NCBI RefSeq assembly: GCF_018614135.1
Contig: NZ_JAGGOW010000072.1
Span: 33,539-97,538 of the forward strand
Direction of reading: 5' to 3'
Length of the DNA stretch: 64,000 nucleotides
Source: Streptomyces sp. ISL-66
GTDB taxonomy: Bacteria > Actinomycetota > Actinomycetes > Streptomycetales > Streptomycetaceae
The notes under the pieces are model-generated. The model saw only the letters and a list, made by a program, of their open reading frames with translations. It was not told where the DNA came from and did not search any database. Both the position numbers and the translations under genes were made by a program. Of this stretch, positions 8,788-17,697 are shown piece after piece. The first letter of the stretch is position 1, and every line of letters starts with the position of its first letter.

Positions 8788-9762
8788 ATGGCCTCAGCTG
8801 TGACCCGACCCCCTCGGGCCCCGAAAGCCCCCCAGCCCTCCCGGGCGTCCCGGGCCCCCCGGGTACACGGTCGCCGCCGCGCGGGAGCCGACCCCCGCCG
8901 ACTGCCGTACCTGCTGATCGCCCCCGCCGCACTGCTGATGCTGGGCTTCATCGCCTATCCCGTGCTCAGCGTCTTCTACTACAGCCTTCAGGATTACAAC
9001 CCCACCAAGCCCTGGCGGGGCGGATTCGCCGGCTTCGACAACTTCGTGCGCATCTTCACGGACGACCCGAACTTCTGGGGCACGCTGACCTTCAGCGCGA
9101 AGTGGGTCGCCGTCGAGGTCAGTCTGCAGCTCCTGTTCGGCCTGGCCCTCGCGCTGATCGTCAACCAGACGTTCGCGGGCCGCGCCCTCGGCCGAGCGCT
9201 GGTGTTCTCCCCGTGGGCCGTCTCCGGAGTACTGACGTCAGCCATCTGGGTGCTGCTCTACAACTCCCAGACAGGAATGACCCGTTACCTCGCGGACATG
9301 GGAATCGGCGAGTACGGCACGTCCTGGCTGTCCGACACCTCCACGGTCTTCTCCGCGGTGGTCGTCGCCGATCTGTGGCGCGGTGTCCCCTTCTTCGCGA
9401 TCCTCATCCTCGCCGACCTCCAGTCCGTACCGAAGGACCTGTACGAGGCCGCCGAGGTCGACGGGGCCGGCCGGCTGCGGCAGTTCCTCCACATCACGCT
9501 GCCGCACCTCAGGGACGCGATCATCCTGTCCACCCTGCTGAGGGCGGTGTGGGAGTTCAACAACGTGGACCTCCTCTACACCCTCACCGGCGGCGGCCCC
9601 GCGGGCGAGACGACCACGCTTCCCCTCTACATCGCCAACACCAGTGTCGACGCACACAACTTCGGATACGCCTCCGCGCTCACGACGGTGGCGTTCGTGA
9701 TCCTTCTCTTCTGCTCGATGGTCTACCTGCGCCTGAGCAAGTTCGGAGGCCAGAGCAAATGA
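8788..9762 (+). CDS. ABC sugar transporter permease (MalF type)
   Basis: A 324-residue inner-membrane permease with six predicted membrane segments. It has a basic Pro/Ala-rich N-terminal tail and the cytoplasmic EAA loop (EAAEVDGAGRLRQF, G near the middle) that docks the ATPase. It partners the next permease and the binding lipoprotein at 14164 for uptake of a pectin-derived oligosaccharide. ACGGAG precedes the ATG. The stop overlaps the next ATG (ATGA). No ATPase gene is nearby, as for Streptomyces CUT1 systems energised by a shared MsiK. Confidence 0.92.
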   Translation: MASAVTRPPRAPKAPQPSRASRAPRVHGRRRAGADPRRLPYLLIAPAALLMLGFIAYPVLSVFYYSLQDYNPTKPWRGGFAGFDNFVRIFTDDPNFWGTLTFSAKWVAVEVSLQLLFGLALALIVNQTFAGRALGRALVFSPWAVSGVLTSAIWVLLYNSQTGMTRYLADMGIGEYGTSWLSDTSTVFSAVVVADLWRGVPFFAILILADLQSVPKDLYEAAEVDGAGRLRQFLHITLPHLRDAIILSTLLRAVWEFNNVDLLYTLTGGGPAGETTTLPLYIANTSVDAHNFGYASALTTVAFVILLFCSMVYLRLSKFGGQSK

Positions 9763-10586
9763 AACGGCGACGTGCCTGGGACGAGGTCCCCCGGTGGCAG
9801 ATCTACCTGCCGCTCGGCATCTATCTCCTCTTCACCCTGATCCCCTTCTACTGGATCCTCCTCTTCGCCGTGCGACCGGCGGGCTCCACCTCACTGGTGC
9901 CGTGGCCCGTGACCACCGAGCACTTCGAGAAGGTGTGGACCGAGCGCAGCTTCGCCGTCTTCTTCCAGAACAGCCTGCTCATCGGTCTCGCGACCCTGGT
10001 GATGACCACGCTGATCGCGCTCACCGGCGGCTACGCGCTGGCCCGCTTCGACTTCCGGATCAAGAAGGGCTTCATGCTGGCCCTGCTGTGCTCCCAGTTC
10101 GTCCCGGGCGCGCTGCTGCTCGTACCGCTGTTCCAGACCTTCGCCAGTCTGCGGATGATCAACTCCCTGGGCAGCGTCATCATCGCGGAGACGGTCTTCC
10201 AGCTCCCCTTGTCCATGATCCTCATCAGCGGCTTCATCAAGAACGTGCCGTACTCCCTGGAGGAGGCGGCCTGGGTGGACGGCTGCAACCGCTTCGCCGC
10301 GTTCCGCATCGTCGTGCTGCCGCTGCTGCGGCCCGGTCTGGTCGCCGTCGGCTCCTTCGCCTTCGTCCACGCCTGGAACCACTTCCTCTTCGCGCTCATG
10401 TTCCTCAGCAGCCAGGACAAGCAGACCATCCCGGTCGGCCTCAACACCCTCATGGGCGCCGACAGCGTCGACCTGGGCGCCCTCGCCGCAGGCGGCGTGA
10501 TCGCGGCGCTGCCTATCGTGATCGTGTTCGGGTTCATCCAGAAGTGGCTGGTCACCGGCTTCAGCGCGGGGGCGGTGAAGGGATGA
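9759..10586 (+). CDS. ABC sugar transporter permease (MalG type)
   Basis: A 275-residue membrane protein with six predicted helices and the EAA motif EEAAWVDGCNRFAAF about 85 residues before the C-terminus. It is the second half of the heterodimeric channel with the upstream permease. It is translationally coupled on both sides by ATGA overlaps (with the MalF-type gene and with the oxidoreductase). Confidence 0.92.
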   Translation: MKRRRAWDEVPRWQIYLPLGIYLLFTLIPFYWILLFAVRPAGSTSLVPWPVTTEHFEKVWTERSFAVFFQNSLLIGLATLVMTTLIALTGGYALARFDFRIKKGFMLALLCSQFVPGALLLVPLFQTFASLRMINSLGSVIIAETVFQLPLSMILISGFIKNVPYSLEEAAWVDGCNRFAAFRIVVLPLLRPGLVAVGSFAFVHAWNHFLFALMFLSSQDKQTIPVGLNTLMGADSVDLGALAAGGVIAALPIVIVFGFIQKWLVTGFSAGAVKG

Positions 10587-11758
10587 GCAACACCTCCGGC
10601 ACCCTACGCACCCCCCTGCCCGTGGTCCTGGCGGGCGCACGCGGCCACGGCCGCTCGCACCTGCGGAACATCCGCCGGCTCGAAGAGCTCGGCCTGGTCC
10701 GCCTCGCCGGCGTCTGCGAGCTGCGGCCGCTGGACGCCGACGAGCTGGACGGGTTCGCCGCCCCGGAGCAGTCCTCGGACTTCGACGCGCTGATGGCCTC
10801 CACCGGGGCCCGGATCGCCGTGCTGTGCACGCCGATCCAGACCCACACCGAGCTGGCCCTGGCCGCCGCCCGCCACGGCGCGCACATCCTCCTGGAGAAG
10901 CCTCCGGCGCCGTCGTACGCGGAGTTCCGCCGGATGGCGCAGGGAGTGGCGGCGGCCGGAGTGGCCTGCCAGATCGGCTTCCAGTCCCTCGGCTCCCATG
11001 CCGTCACAGCCATCAGGCGGCTCATCGAGGAGGGCGGGATCGGCGAGCTCCTCGGCGTCGGCGCGGCCGGTGCGTGGGTCCGTGACGAGGCGTACTTCCG
11101 GCGCGCGCCCTGGGCCGGCCACCGGCGCCTGAACGGCGTCGACGTCGTCGACGGGGCCCTGACCAATCCGCTGGCCCACGCGGTCGCCACCACCCTGGCC
11201 CTCGCCGGCAGCACGCGGGCCGAGGACCTCGCATCCATCGAGGTGGAGCTCGTGCGCGCCAACGCCATCGAGTCCGACGACACCTCCTGCGTCCGGATCG
11301 TGACCACGACGGGCAGCCGGCTCACCGTCGCGGCGACCCTGTGCGCCGAGACGGACTCCGAGCCGTACGTGGTGGTCCACGGCAGCCGGGGGCGCATCAC
11401 CCTCTGGTACCGACAGGACCGGGTGCTGCTCCAGCGGGCCGGTCACGGTCCGCGGGAGGTCGTCCACGGCCGGACCGATCTCCTGGAGAACCTCATCCGC
11501 CATGTGACCGACGGCGAGGCACTGTGCGTACCGCCCGAGGAGACCGGCGCCTTCATGCGGGTCGTGGAGGCGGTCCGGCTGGCACCCGATCCCGTGGCGC
11601 TGCCGGACGCGTTCTGGCACACCGAGCCGGGCGGCGCCGCGCCGCGCCGGGTCGTCGACGGGATCGACGCACTCGTCGACACGAGTGCCCAAACCCTCAG
11701 CCTCTACTCCGAACTGGGCGCCCCCTGGACGCTGCCGACCAGGGCGCGGACCCGGTGA
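10583..11758 (+). CDS. Gfo/Idh/MocA family oxidoreductase
   Basis: A 391-residue NAD(P)-dependent oxidoreductase. The N-terminal Rossmann fold begins with the glycine-rich VVLAGARGHGRSH and includes the diagnostic LLEKPPAP (EKP Lys). The C-terminal alpha/beta substrate domain follows. Family members oxidise or epimerise sugars and sugar acids; the substrate here is unknown. It overlaps the permease upstream (ATGA) and the PmoA-like gene downstream (GTGA). This Gfo/Idh plus PmoA-like pairing is common in polysaccharide loci. Confidence 0.85.
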   Translation: MSNTSGTLRTPLPVVLAGARGHGRSHLRNIRRLEELGLVRLAGVCELRPLDADELDGFAAPEQSSDFDALMASTGARIAVLCTPIQTHTELALAAARHGAHILLEKPPAPSYAEFRRMAQGVAAAGVACQIGFQSLGSHAVTAIRRLIEEGGIGELLGVGAAGAWVRDEAYFRRAPWAGHRRLNGVDVVDGALTNPLAHAVATTLALAGSTRAEDLASIEVELVRANAIESDDTSCVRIVTTTGSRLTVAATLCAETDSEPYVVVHGSRGRITLWYRQDRVLLQRAGHGPREVVHGRTDLLENLIRHVTDGEALCVPPEETGAFMRVVEAVRLAPDPVALPDAFWHTEPGGAAPRRVVDGIDALVDTSAQTLSLYSELGAPWTLPTRARTR

Positions 11759-12594
11759 ACGCGGCGTTCGTCCTGCGCTGCGCCGGCCGCCCGGTGGCCC
11801 GCTACACGGCCGGCCCCGACCTGGCACCGGACCACTCCCCCCGCCCCTACCTGCATCCCGTCACCACCCTGGAAGGGGTCCGTGTCACCGAGCTGATGCC
11901 CGGGGACCACCCGCACCACCTCGGTGTGAGCGTGGCCGTGCCCGATGTGGCGGGCCACAACTTCTGGGGCGGGCGCACCTTCGTCCGCGACCGGGGGCCG
12001 ACCGCGCTCGACAACCACGGCGCGCAGCGGCACGAGGGCTTCACGCTCCGCACCCCGGACGGGTTCGTGGAGGAGCTGAGCTGGACGGCCGGGGGCCGGG
12101 TGCTCCTGCGCGAACGCCGGAGCGTGACCACGGCGGCATTGAGCGACTCGGCCTGGGCCCTGGACTTCACCTTCTCCCTCACCGAGGTGTCGGGCCGGGC
12201 CCTGTCCATCGGCAGCCCCGCCACCAACGGACGACCGGGCGCGGCCTACGGCGGCTTCTTCTGGCGCGCGCCCAAGGAAGCGGCCGCGCCGGTCGTCTTC
12301 AGTGCGGACGCGGACGGCGAGGTGGCCGTGCACGGCTCCCGCGCCGACTGGGTCGCGCTGGCCGGCGAGGGCTGGAGCCTGGTCTTCGCCGGCGCGACCG
12401 GGCGGACGCGGTGCGATCCGTGGTTCGTGCGCGCCGCCGACTATCCGGGCGTGGGCTCCTCCCTCGCCCATGACCGGCGCCTGGTCCTCGCGGCCGGAGA
12501 GACCGTGGTGCGGCGGGTGGTCACCGTCGTGGCCGACGGACGTCTGGGGCGGGCCGAGGCCGCGGCGCTGGTGCGCAAGGCGGTCTCGCCATGA
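11755..12594 (+). CDS. PmoA-like (DUF6807-type) protein
   Basis: A 279-residue cytoplasmic protein, GTG start overlapping the previous TGA. The segment GDHPHHLGVSVAVPDVAG and the histidine- and glycine-rich first third match the family annotated as methane-oxygenase PmoA-like. Despite the name it is not a membrane monooxygenase: there are no transmembrane helices. Its function is unestablished; its beta-rich make-up and constant partnership with sugar oxidoreductases suggest a carbohydrate-binding or mutarotase-like role. It overlaps the GH43 gene by ATGA. Confidence 0.75.
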   Translation: MNAAFVLRCAGRPVARYTAGPDLAPDHSPRPYLHPVTTLEGVRVTELMPGDHPHHLGVSVAVPDVAGHNFWGGRTFVRDRGPTALDNHGAQRHEGFTLRTPDGFVEELSWTAGGRVLLRERRSVTTAALSDSAWALDFTFSLTEVSGRALSIGSPATNGRPGAAYGGFFWRAPKEAAAPVVFSADADGEVAVHGSRADWVALAGEGWSLVFAGATGRTRCDPWFVRAADYPGVGSSLAHDRRLVLAAGETVVRRVVTVVADGRLGRAEAAALVRKAVSP

Positions 12595-14150
12595 GCCGCA
12601 CCGCGCCGCACCCCTCGCACACGGGGGACCTCGGCGACGGGACCTACCGCAATCCCGTCCTGGCCGCCGACTGGTCCGATCCCGACGTGCTGCGGGTCGG
12701 CGAGGACTACTACCTCACCGCGTCCAGTTTCGGCCGTGCGCCGGCGCTTCCCCTGCTGCACTCCCGCGACCTCGTCAACTGGACGGTCATCGGGCACGCG
12801 CTGGACCGGCTGCGCCCGGAGGCCGCGTACGCCTCACCCCGGCACGACGGGGGTGTGTGGGCACCTTCCCTGCGCCATCACGACGGCCGGTTCCGGCTCT
12901 TCTGGGGTGATCCCGACCACGGCATCTGGCAGGTCAACGCGCCGTCCATACACGGCCCTTGGAGTACTCCGCACCTGGTGAAGGCGGGCCGGGGCCTCAT
13001 CGACCCCTGCCCGCTGTGGGACGCGGAGACGGGCGAGGCGTACCTCGTGCACGCCTGGGCGAAGTCCCGCTCGGGTATCAACAACCGGCTGACCGGCCAC
13101 CGGATGAGCCCGGACGGCGAGCGGCTCCTCGACGGGGGAACGGTGATCGTCGACGCCGACCGGATCCCCGGCTGGTTCACCCTGGAGGGGCCCAAGCTCT
13201 ACCTCCACGACGGGTGGTTCTGGATCCTCGCCCCGGCCGGCGGCGTCGCCACCGGCTGGCAGGGTGCCTTCCGGTCCCGTTCCTTCTTCGGCCCGTACGA
13301 GGAAAGGGTCGTCCTGCAGCAGGGGGACACGGACGTCAACGGCCCGCACCAGGGCGGCTGGGTCCGTACCCAGAACGGCGAGGACTGGTTCCTGCATTTC
13401 CAGCAGCGCGGGGCGCACGGGCGGCTCGTCCATCTCCAGCCGATGCGCTGGGGCGCCGACGGGTGGCCGGTGCTCGGCGAGAGGGGCACCCCTGTCCGCG
13501 TCCACGCCAAGCCCGCACTGCCGCGGCAGCAGGCGTCGTCACCGGCCGCTGACGACGCCTTCCCCGGTGGGCGGTTCGCAGTCCAGTGGCAGTGGACCGC
13601 CAACCCGGTGGACGGCTGGACCACCCCTCACTCCGGTGACGGGCTGTGGCTGAACTGCGTGCGCACGGAGCGGATCGCGGACCTGCGGGCACTGCCGCAC
13701 CTGCTCACCCAGCGGATGCCGGCCCGTGCCTGCACCGTCGAGGTCGACCTGCGGCTCGACAGCCGGGCGCCGGACGCCCGTGCGGGACTCGTGGTGCTCG
13801 GCGAGGCCTACGCCTGGATCGGGCTGCGGCGCGACGCGGACGGCACGGTCCGGCTGACGCACCGGTTCGCTCCGGCCAACGCCGAGCGGGAGCGGGACGC
13901 GGCACGGTCCCGGCCGGCGCCCGGGGGCCGCGCGCGGCTGCGGATCGAGCTCACCGCGGACGCGCGCTGCCGGTTCTCGTTCGACACGGGCGGCGGCTTC
14001 ACGCCCTGCGGCGAGGTCTTCGCCGCCACCCCCTGGAGGTGGGTCGGCGCGCTGCTCGGCCTGTTCGCCGCGGTCCCGCCGGGCGCCGGCCCGGGCGGGA
14101 CGGCCGTGTTCACCCGCTTCCGCATCACCTCTGAACGCACTTCCCACTGA
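12591..14150 (+). CDS. GH43 family glycoside hydrolase (arabinofuranosidase/xylosidase type), cytoplasmic
   Basis: A 519-residue enzyme without signal peptide. A five-bladed propeller (about 10-310) carries the three GH43 acids: Asp in DWSDPDVL (base), Asp in GLIDPCPLWD (pKa modulator) and Glu in FTLEGPKLY (acid). A C-terminal beta-sandwich follows (about 330-515), as in beta-xylosidases and alpha-L-arabinofuranosidases. It probably trims imported arabinose-, xylose- or galactose-containing pectin fragments. Exact specificity is not readable. The start overlaps the preceding stop, and a 13-bp gap separates it from the binding protein. Confidence 0.88.
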   Translation: MSRTAPHPSHTGDLGDGTYRNPVLAADWSDPDVLRVGEDYYLTASSFGRAPALPLLHSRDLVNWTVIGHALDRLRPEAAYASPRHDGGVWAPSLRHHDGRFRLFWGDPDHGIWQVNAPSIHGPWSTPHLVKAGRGLIDPCPLWDAETGEAYLVHAWAKSRSGINNRLTGHRMSPDGERLLDGGTVIVDADRIPGWFTLEGPKLYLHDGWFWILAPAGGVATGWQGAFRSRSFFGPYEERVVLQQGDTDVNGPHQGGWVRTQNGEDWFLHFQQRGAHGRLVHLQPMRWGADGWPVLGERGTPVRVHAKPALPRQQASSPAADDAFPGGRFAVQWQWTANPVDGWTTPHSGDGLWLNCVRTERIADLRALPHLLTQRMPARACTVEVDLRLDSRAPDARAGLVVLGEAYAWIGLRRDADGTVRLTHRFAPANAERERDAARSRPAPGGRARLRIELTADARCRFSFDTGGGFTPCGEVFAATPWRWVGALLGLFAAVPPGAGPGGTAVFTRFRITSERTSH

Positions 14151-14163
14151 GAGAAGAGAGCCG

Positions 14164-15507
14164 ATGATGACCAGCTTCCGTGAAGGGCGGCGCAGAGCTG
14201 TCTGCGCCCTCGCCCTGACCACCGTGCTCGCCCTGACCGCCACCGCCTGCGGTGACGACGGCAGCGGCGCTGCGGGCGACAAGGGCGGCGAGGGTTCAGG
14301 CAAGGGAGAGATCACTTTCTGGGACAACAACGGCGGTGTCCGCACCGACGTCTGGAAAGCGATCATCGGGGACTTCGAGAAGGAGAACCCCGAGATCAAG
14401 GTGAACTACGTCGGGGTGGCCTCGACCGAGGTGCAGTCCAAGTACGACACGGCCATCCAGGGAGGAGGCCTACCGGATGTGGGCGGCGTCGGAGCGGCGA
14501 TGCTCGCCGGGATCACCGCGCAGAACGCCTTGGAGCCGCTCGACTCCCGGGTCGACGGCGGCGCGCTCAAGGGCAAGCTCAACGCGGGGATGCTGGAGAG
14601 CGTGAAGTCCGCGGGGGGCAGGGGCAAGCTCTTCAGCGTTCCCACCTCCGCCAGCAACGGTGTCCTCTACTACCGCACGGACCTGTTCGAGGCGGCCGGC
14701 CTCCAGGTGCCCGACACCTGGTCCGCTTTCTACGCGGCGGCCGACAAGCTGACGCGGAAGGACGCGAACAAGTTCGGCTACACCATCCGCGGCGGCGCGG
14801 GCTCCATCGCCCAGGCGCTGGACGCCATGTACGGCCAAAGCGCGGTCACCAGCTTCTGGGAGGGTGACAGGACCACGGTCAACGACCCCAGGAACGTGGC
14901 CGCGTTGGAGAAGTACGTGGGCCTGTTCAAGAAGAACACCCCGGCGGCCGACGTCAACAACGACTTCACCAAGATGGTCTCCCAGTGGGACAGCGGCGAG
15001 ATCGGCATGCTGAGCCACAACCTGGGCTCGTACAAAGACCATGTGAAGGCGCTCGGCACGCAGAAGTTCCGTGGCATCCCGAACCCGACCACGGACGACG
15101 GCACCCGGGTGCAGGTCTCCAACCCGGTCGACGGTCTCGCCCTGTTCTCGTCGAGCAAGAACAAGGCGGCGGCCTGGAAGTTCATCGAGTTCGCCGCCTC
15201 GCACGCCTCCAACAGCAAGTGGAACGAGTCGGCGGGCGCGATCCCGGCCAACACCGAGGCGGCCCAGGACGCCTGGATCCAGAAGGCCGAGCCGACCAAG
15301 CTCGCCGCCGAGGTCCTCTTCAGCGGCAAGGCCACGATCGTGCAGCTGCCGTACTACCTGCCCGACTGGAACACCATTTCCAAAGCCGACAACGAACCCG
15401 CCTTCCAGAAGGTCCTGCTCGGCAAGTCCACGCCGAAGGAGTTCCTGGACAGCCTCGCCGAGCAGCTGAACACGGCGCAGGCCGAGTGGAAGACGCCGAA
15501 GAAGTGA
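14164..15507 (+). CDS. Sugar-binding lipoprotein of an ABC transporter
   Basis: A 447-residue family-1 extracellular solute-binding protein. The lipoprotein signal peptide ends at LTATAC, with a Gly/Lys/Glu linker after the Cys, then ITFWDNNGGVRTDVWKAI and typical two-lobe features (LYYRTDLFEAAGLQVPDTW, WNTISKADNEPAFQKVLLG). It captures a pectin-derived oligosaccharide for the permeases at 8788 and 9759. GAAGAGAG precedes the ATG; a second ATG follows immediately. The gene ends in a GTGA overlap with the acetylesterase. Confidence 0.93.
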   Translation: MMTSFREGRRRAVCALALTTVLALTATACGDDGSGAAGDKGGEGSGKGEITFWDNNGGVRTDVWKAIIGDFEKENPEIKVNYVGVASTEVQSKYDTAIQGGGLPDVGGVGAAMLAGITAQNALEPLDSRVDGGALKGKLNAGMLESVKSAGGRGKLFSVPTSASNGVLYYRTDLFEAAGLQVPDTWSAFYAAADKLTRKDANKFGYTIRGGAGSIAQALDAMYGQSAVTSFWEGDRTTVNDPRNVAALEKYVGLFKKNTPAADVNNDFTKMVSQWDSGEIGMLSHNLGSYKDHVKALGTQKFRGIPNPTTDDGTRVQVSNPVDGLALFSSSKNKAAAWKFIEFAASHASNSKWNESAGAIPANTEAAQDAWIQKAEPTKLAAEVLFSGKATIVQLPYYLPDWNTISKADNEPAFQKVLLGKSTPKEFLDSLAEQLNTAQAEWKTPKK

Positions 15508-16307
15508 CCCTCACCCGCCGCCGGGCGGTCACCGCCGGGACGGGGCTCGTGCTGGCCCTGGCCGCGACCCCCGCCGCGGCCCTCCCCCGAGGAAACAAGC
15601 GCATGCGCACCCTCTACGTCGCTGGCGACTCCACGGCCGCGCAGAAGTACGCCGACGCCGCCCCGGAGACCGGGTGGGGCATGGCACTGCCCTTCTTCCT
15701 GCACGAGGACGTGACGGTCGCCAACCACGCGGTCAACGGCCGCAGCACCAAGAGCTTCATCGACGAGGGCCGGCTGACCGCGATCCTGGAGGTGATCCGG
15801 CCCGGAGACCTCCTGCTGATCCAGTTCGGCCACAACGACGAGAAGGCCGGCGACCCCACCCGTTACACCGAGCCCTGGACCACCTATCAGGACAACCTGT
15901 GCCGGTACGTCGACGGCGCGCGCGAGCGCGGTGCCCTGCCGGTCCTCGCCACCCCGGTCGAGCGCCGCAGGTTCGACGCGGGCGGCGCCGCCCTTCGCAC
16001 CCACGGGGAGTACCCGGCCGCGATGCGGCAGGTGGCCCAGGAGGAGGGCGTCGCCCTCCTGGACGTCCAGGAGCAGTCCTTGGCGCTCTGGCAGGAGCTC
16101 GGCCCCGAGACCACGAAGACGTACTTCAACTGGACGGCGACCGAGCAGGACAACACCCACTTCAACCCGCCGGGCGCGATCGCCGTGGCCCGGCTGATCG
16201 CCGCCGGACTCCTGCACACCCACGCCCTCGCACCGGGCGACACCCGCCGCATCGACGAGGAAGTCCCCGCCCCATGGATCACCTGGCCCGATTCCGAGGA
16301 GAGCTGA
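15504..16307 (+). CDS. Secreted rhamnogalacturonan acetylesterase (CE12, SGNH)
   Basis: A 267-residue esterase. The N-terminus has consecutive arginines (TRRRAV) before a hydrophobic run ending AAAL, a possible Tat signal. Block I YVAGDSTAA supplies the nucleophilic Ser, GHNDE is block III, and DNTHFNPPG supplies the Asp-x-x-His pair. These blocks and the length fit family CE12, which removes acetyl groups from rhamnogalacturonan I. The GTG start is embedded in the previous gene's stop (GTGA), so synthesis is coupled to the binding protein. Confidence 0.88.
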   Translation: MTLTRRRAVTAGTGLVLALAATPAAALPRGNKRMRTLYVAGDSTAAQKYADAAPETGWGMALPFFLHEDVTVANHAVNGRSTKSFIDEGRLTAILEVIRPGDLLLIQFGHNDEKAGDPTRYTEPWTTYQDNLCRYVDGARERGALPVLATPVERRRFDAGGAALRTHGEYPAAMRQVAQEEGVALLDVQEQSLALWQELGPETTKTYFNWTATEQDNTHFNPPGAIAVARLIAAGLLHTHALAPGDTRRIDEEVPAPWITWPDSEES

Positions 16308-16309
16308 GC

Positions 16310-17599
16310 ATGCGACACACACGGGTATGGGCGGTGGGCGCCGCTGCCCTCGTCCTGGGCGTCACCGGTCCCACGTCCGCCGCGCACGCCGGCCCGGCCG
16401 CGCCCGACCCCGCCCGTCAGGCGCTTCCGGCCGGTGACGGCTGGGCGTCGGACGGCACGGGAACCAGGGGCGGCGCCGAGGCCCCCGCCTCCCGCGTCTT
16501 CACCGTCACCACGTGGGAGGGTTTGCGAGCGGCGCTCGCCGTCGCGGGCACCGAGCCTCGGATCGTCAAGGTCGTGGGAACACTGAACGCCACGGCCGCC
16601 GGCTGCGCGGCCTTCGAGGCACCCGGGTACGACTTCGCGGCGTACCTCGCCGCCTACGACCCCGCGGTCTGGGGTTACGAGAACGAGGTCAGCGGGGAGC
16701 AGGAGGATCTGCGCGCCGTCTCCGCGAAGGCGCAGGGCAAGGCCATCAAGGCGTACGTCCCCGCCAACACGACGATCGTCGGCGTCGGCCGGAACGCCGG
16801 CATCACCGGCGGCAGCCTTCAGGTCCAGGGCGTCGACAACGTCGTCGTCCGCAACCTGACCGTGGAGAGCCCGCTCGACTGCTTCCCCCAGTGGGACCCG
16901 ACCGACGGGGCGACGGGGGCGTGGAACTCCGAGTACGACAGCGTGGTCGTGTACGGCTCCACCCACGTGTGGATCGACCACAACACGTTCACCGACGGAG
17001 CCCACCCGGACAGTTCGCTGCCCTCGTACTACGGTGAGCCCTACCAGCAACACGACGGCGAGCTGGACATCGTGCGCGGCGCCGACCTGGTCACCGTCTC
17101 CTGGAACGTCTTCGCCGACCACGACAAGACGCTGATGATAGGCAACAGCGACAGCGCCGGCGCCACCGATCGCGGCAAGCTGCGTACCACCCTCCACCAC
17201 AACCTCTTCGAGAACGTCGTCGAGAGGGCGCCGCGGGTCCGCTTCGGCAAGGTCGACGCGTACAACAACCACTTCGTCGTTCCGGGTTCGGCCTACTCCT
17301 ACAGCTTGGGCATCGGCATCGAGTCCCAGCTCGTCGCGGAGAAGAACGCCTTCACGCTCACCGGCGGCGTCCAGGCCGGAAAGATCCTCAAGAAGTGGAA
17401 GGACGCCCCGGTCACCACCGCGGGCAACCTCGTCAACGGTGCGCCGGTCGACCTCCTCGCGGTCCACAACGCCCAGTTCCCCGGCGAGGTCCTGCGCGCC
17501 GACGCGGGCTGGACGCCGTCCCTGCGCACGCGGGTCGACGCACCACAGGCCGTGCCCGGCCTCGTCGACCACCGCGCGGGCGCGGGCCGCCCGCGCTGA
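16310..17599 (+). CDS. Secreted pectate lyase, PL1
   Basis: A 429-residue secreted parallel beta-helix lyase with signal peptide ending near SAAHAG. PL1 hallmarks are WIDHNTFTDG, the calcium-site stretch DGELDIVRGADLVTVSWNVF, HDKTLMIG, and RAPRVRFGKVDAYNN with the catalytic Arg. It cleaves de-esterified polygalacturonate by calcium-dependent beta-elimination. GAGGAG precedes the ATG, which lies 2 bp after the esterase stop. An insertion around residues 100-145 (after TLNATAAGC) is longer than in compact PL1 enzymes. Confidence 0.92.
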   Translation: MRHTRVWAVGAAALVLGVTGPTSAAHAGPAAPDPARQALPAGDGWASDGTGTRGGAEAPASRVFTVTTWEGLRAALAVAGTEPRIVKVVGTLNATAAGCAAFEAPGYDFAAYLAAYDPAVWGYENEVSGEQEDLRAVSAKAQGKAIKAYVPANTTIVGVGRNAGITGGSLQVQGVDNVVVRNLTVESPLDCFPQWDPTDGATGAWNSEYDSVVVYGSTHVWIDHNTFTDGAHPDSSLPSYYGEPYQQHDGELDIVRGADLVTVSWNVFADHDKTLMIGNSDSAGATDRGKLRTTLHHNLFENVVERAPRVRFGKVDAYNNHFVVPGSAYSYSLGIGIESQLVAEKNAFTLTGGVQAGKILKKWKDAPVTTAGNLVNGAPVDLLAVHNAQFPGEVLRADAGWTPSLRTRVDAPQAVPGLVDHRAGAGRPR

Positions 17600-17617
17600 C
17601 CTTCCGGCGGCCGTTCT

Positions 17618-17680
17618 CCGCCCCCCGTTCCGCGGTTCCGCCGATCCCCCGTTGCCGCGTTCCCCCGTTTCCCCGTTCGC
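17618..17680. repeat. Degenerate CCCCGTT-rich pyrimidine tract
   Basis: The 98-bp spacer between the PL1 and CE8 genes is a pyrimidine-rich run built from variants of CCCCGTT/CCGCGTT repeated about six times. It holds no clear hairpin. It may be a decaying minisatellite. Confidence 0.4.
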
Positions 17681-17697
17681 AGCGAAGGAGCTTCCCC

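Noticed and set aside
11755..12594. Methane or ammonia monooxygenase subunit
   Set aside because: The PmoA-like name is a family label only. The protein is soluble, lacks membrane helices and sits in a sugar operon.
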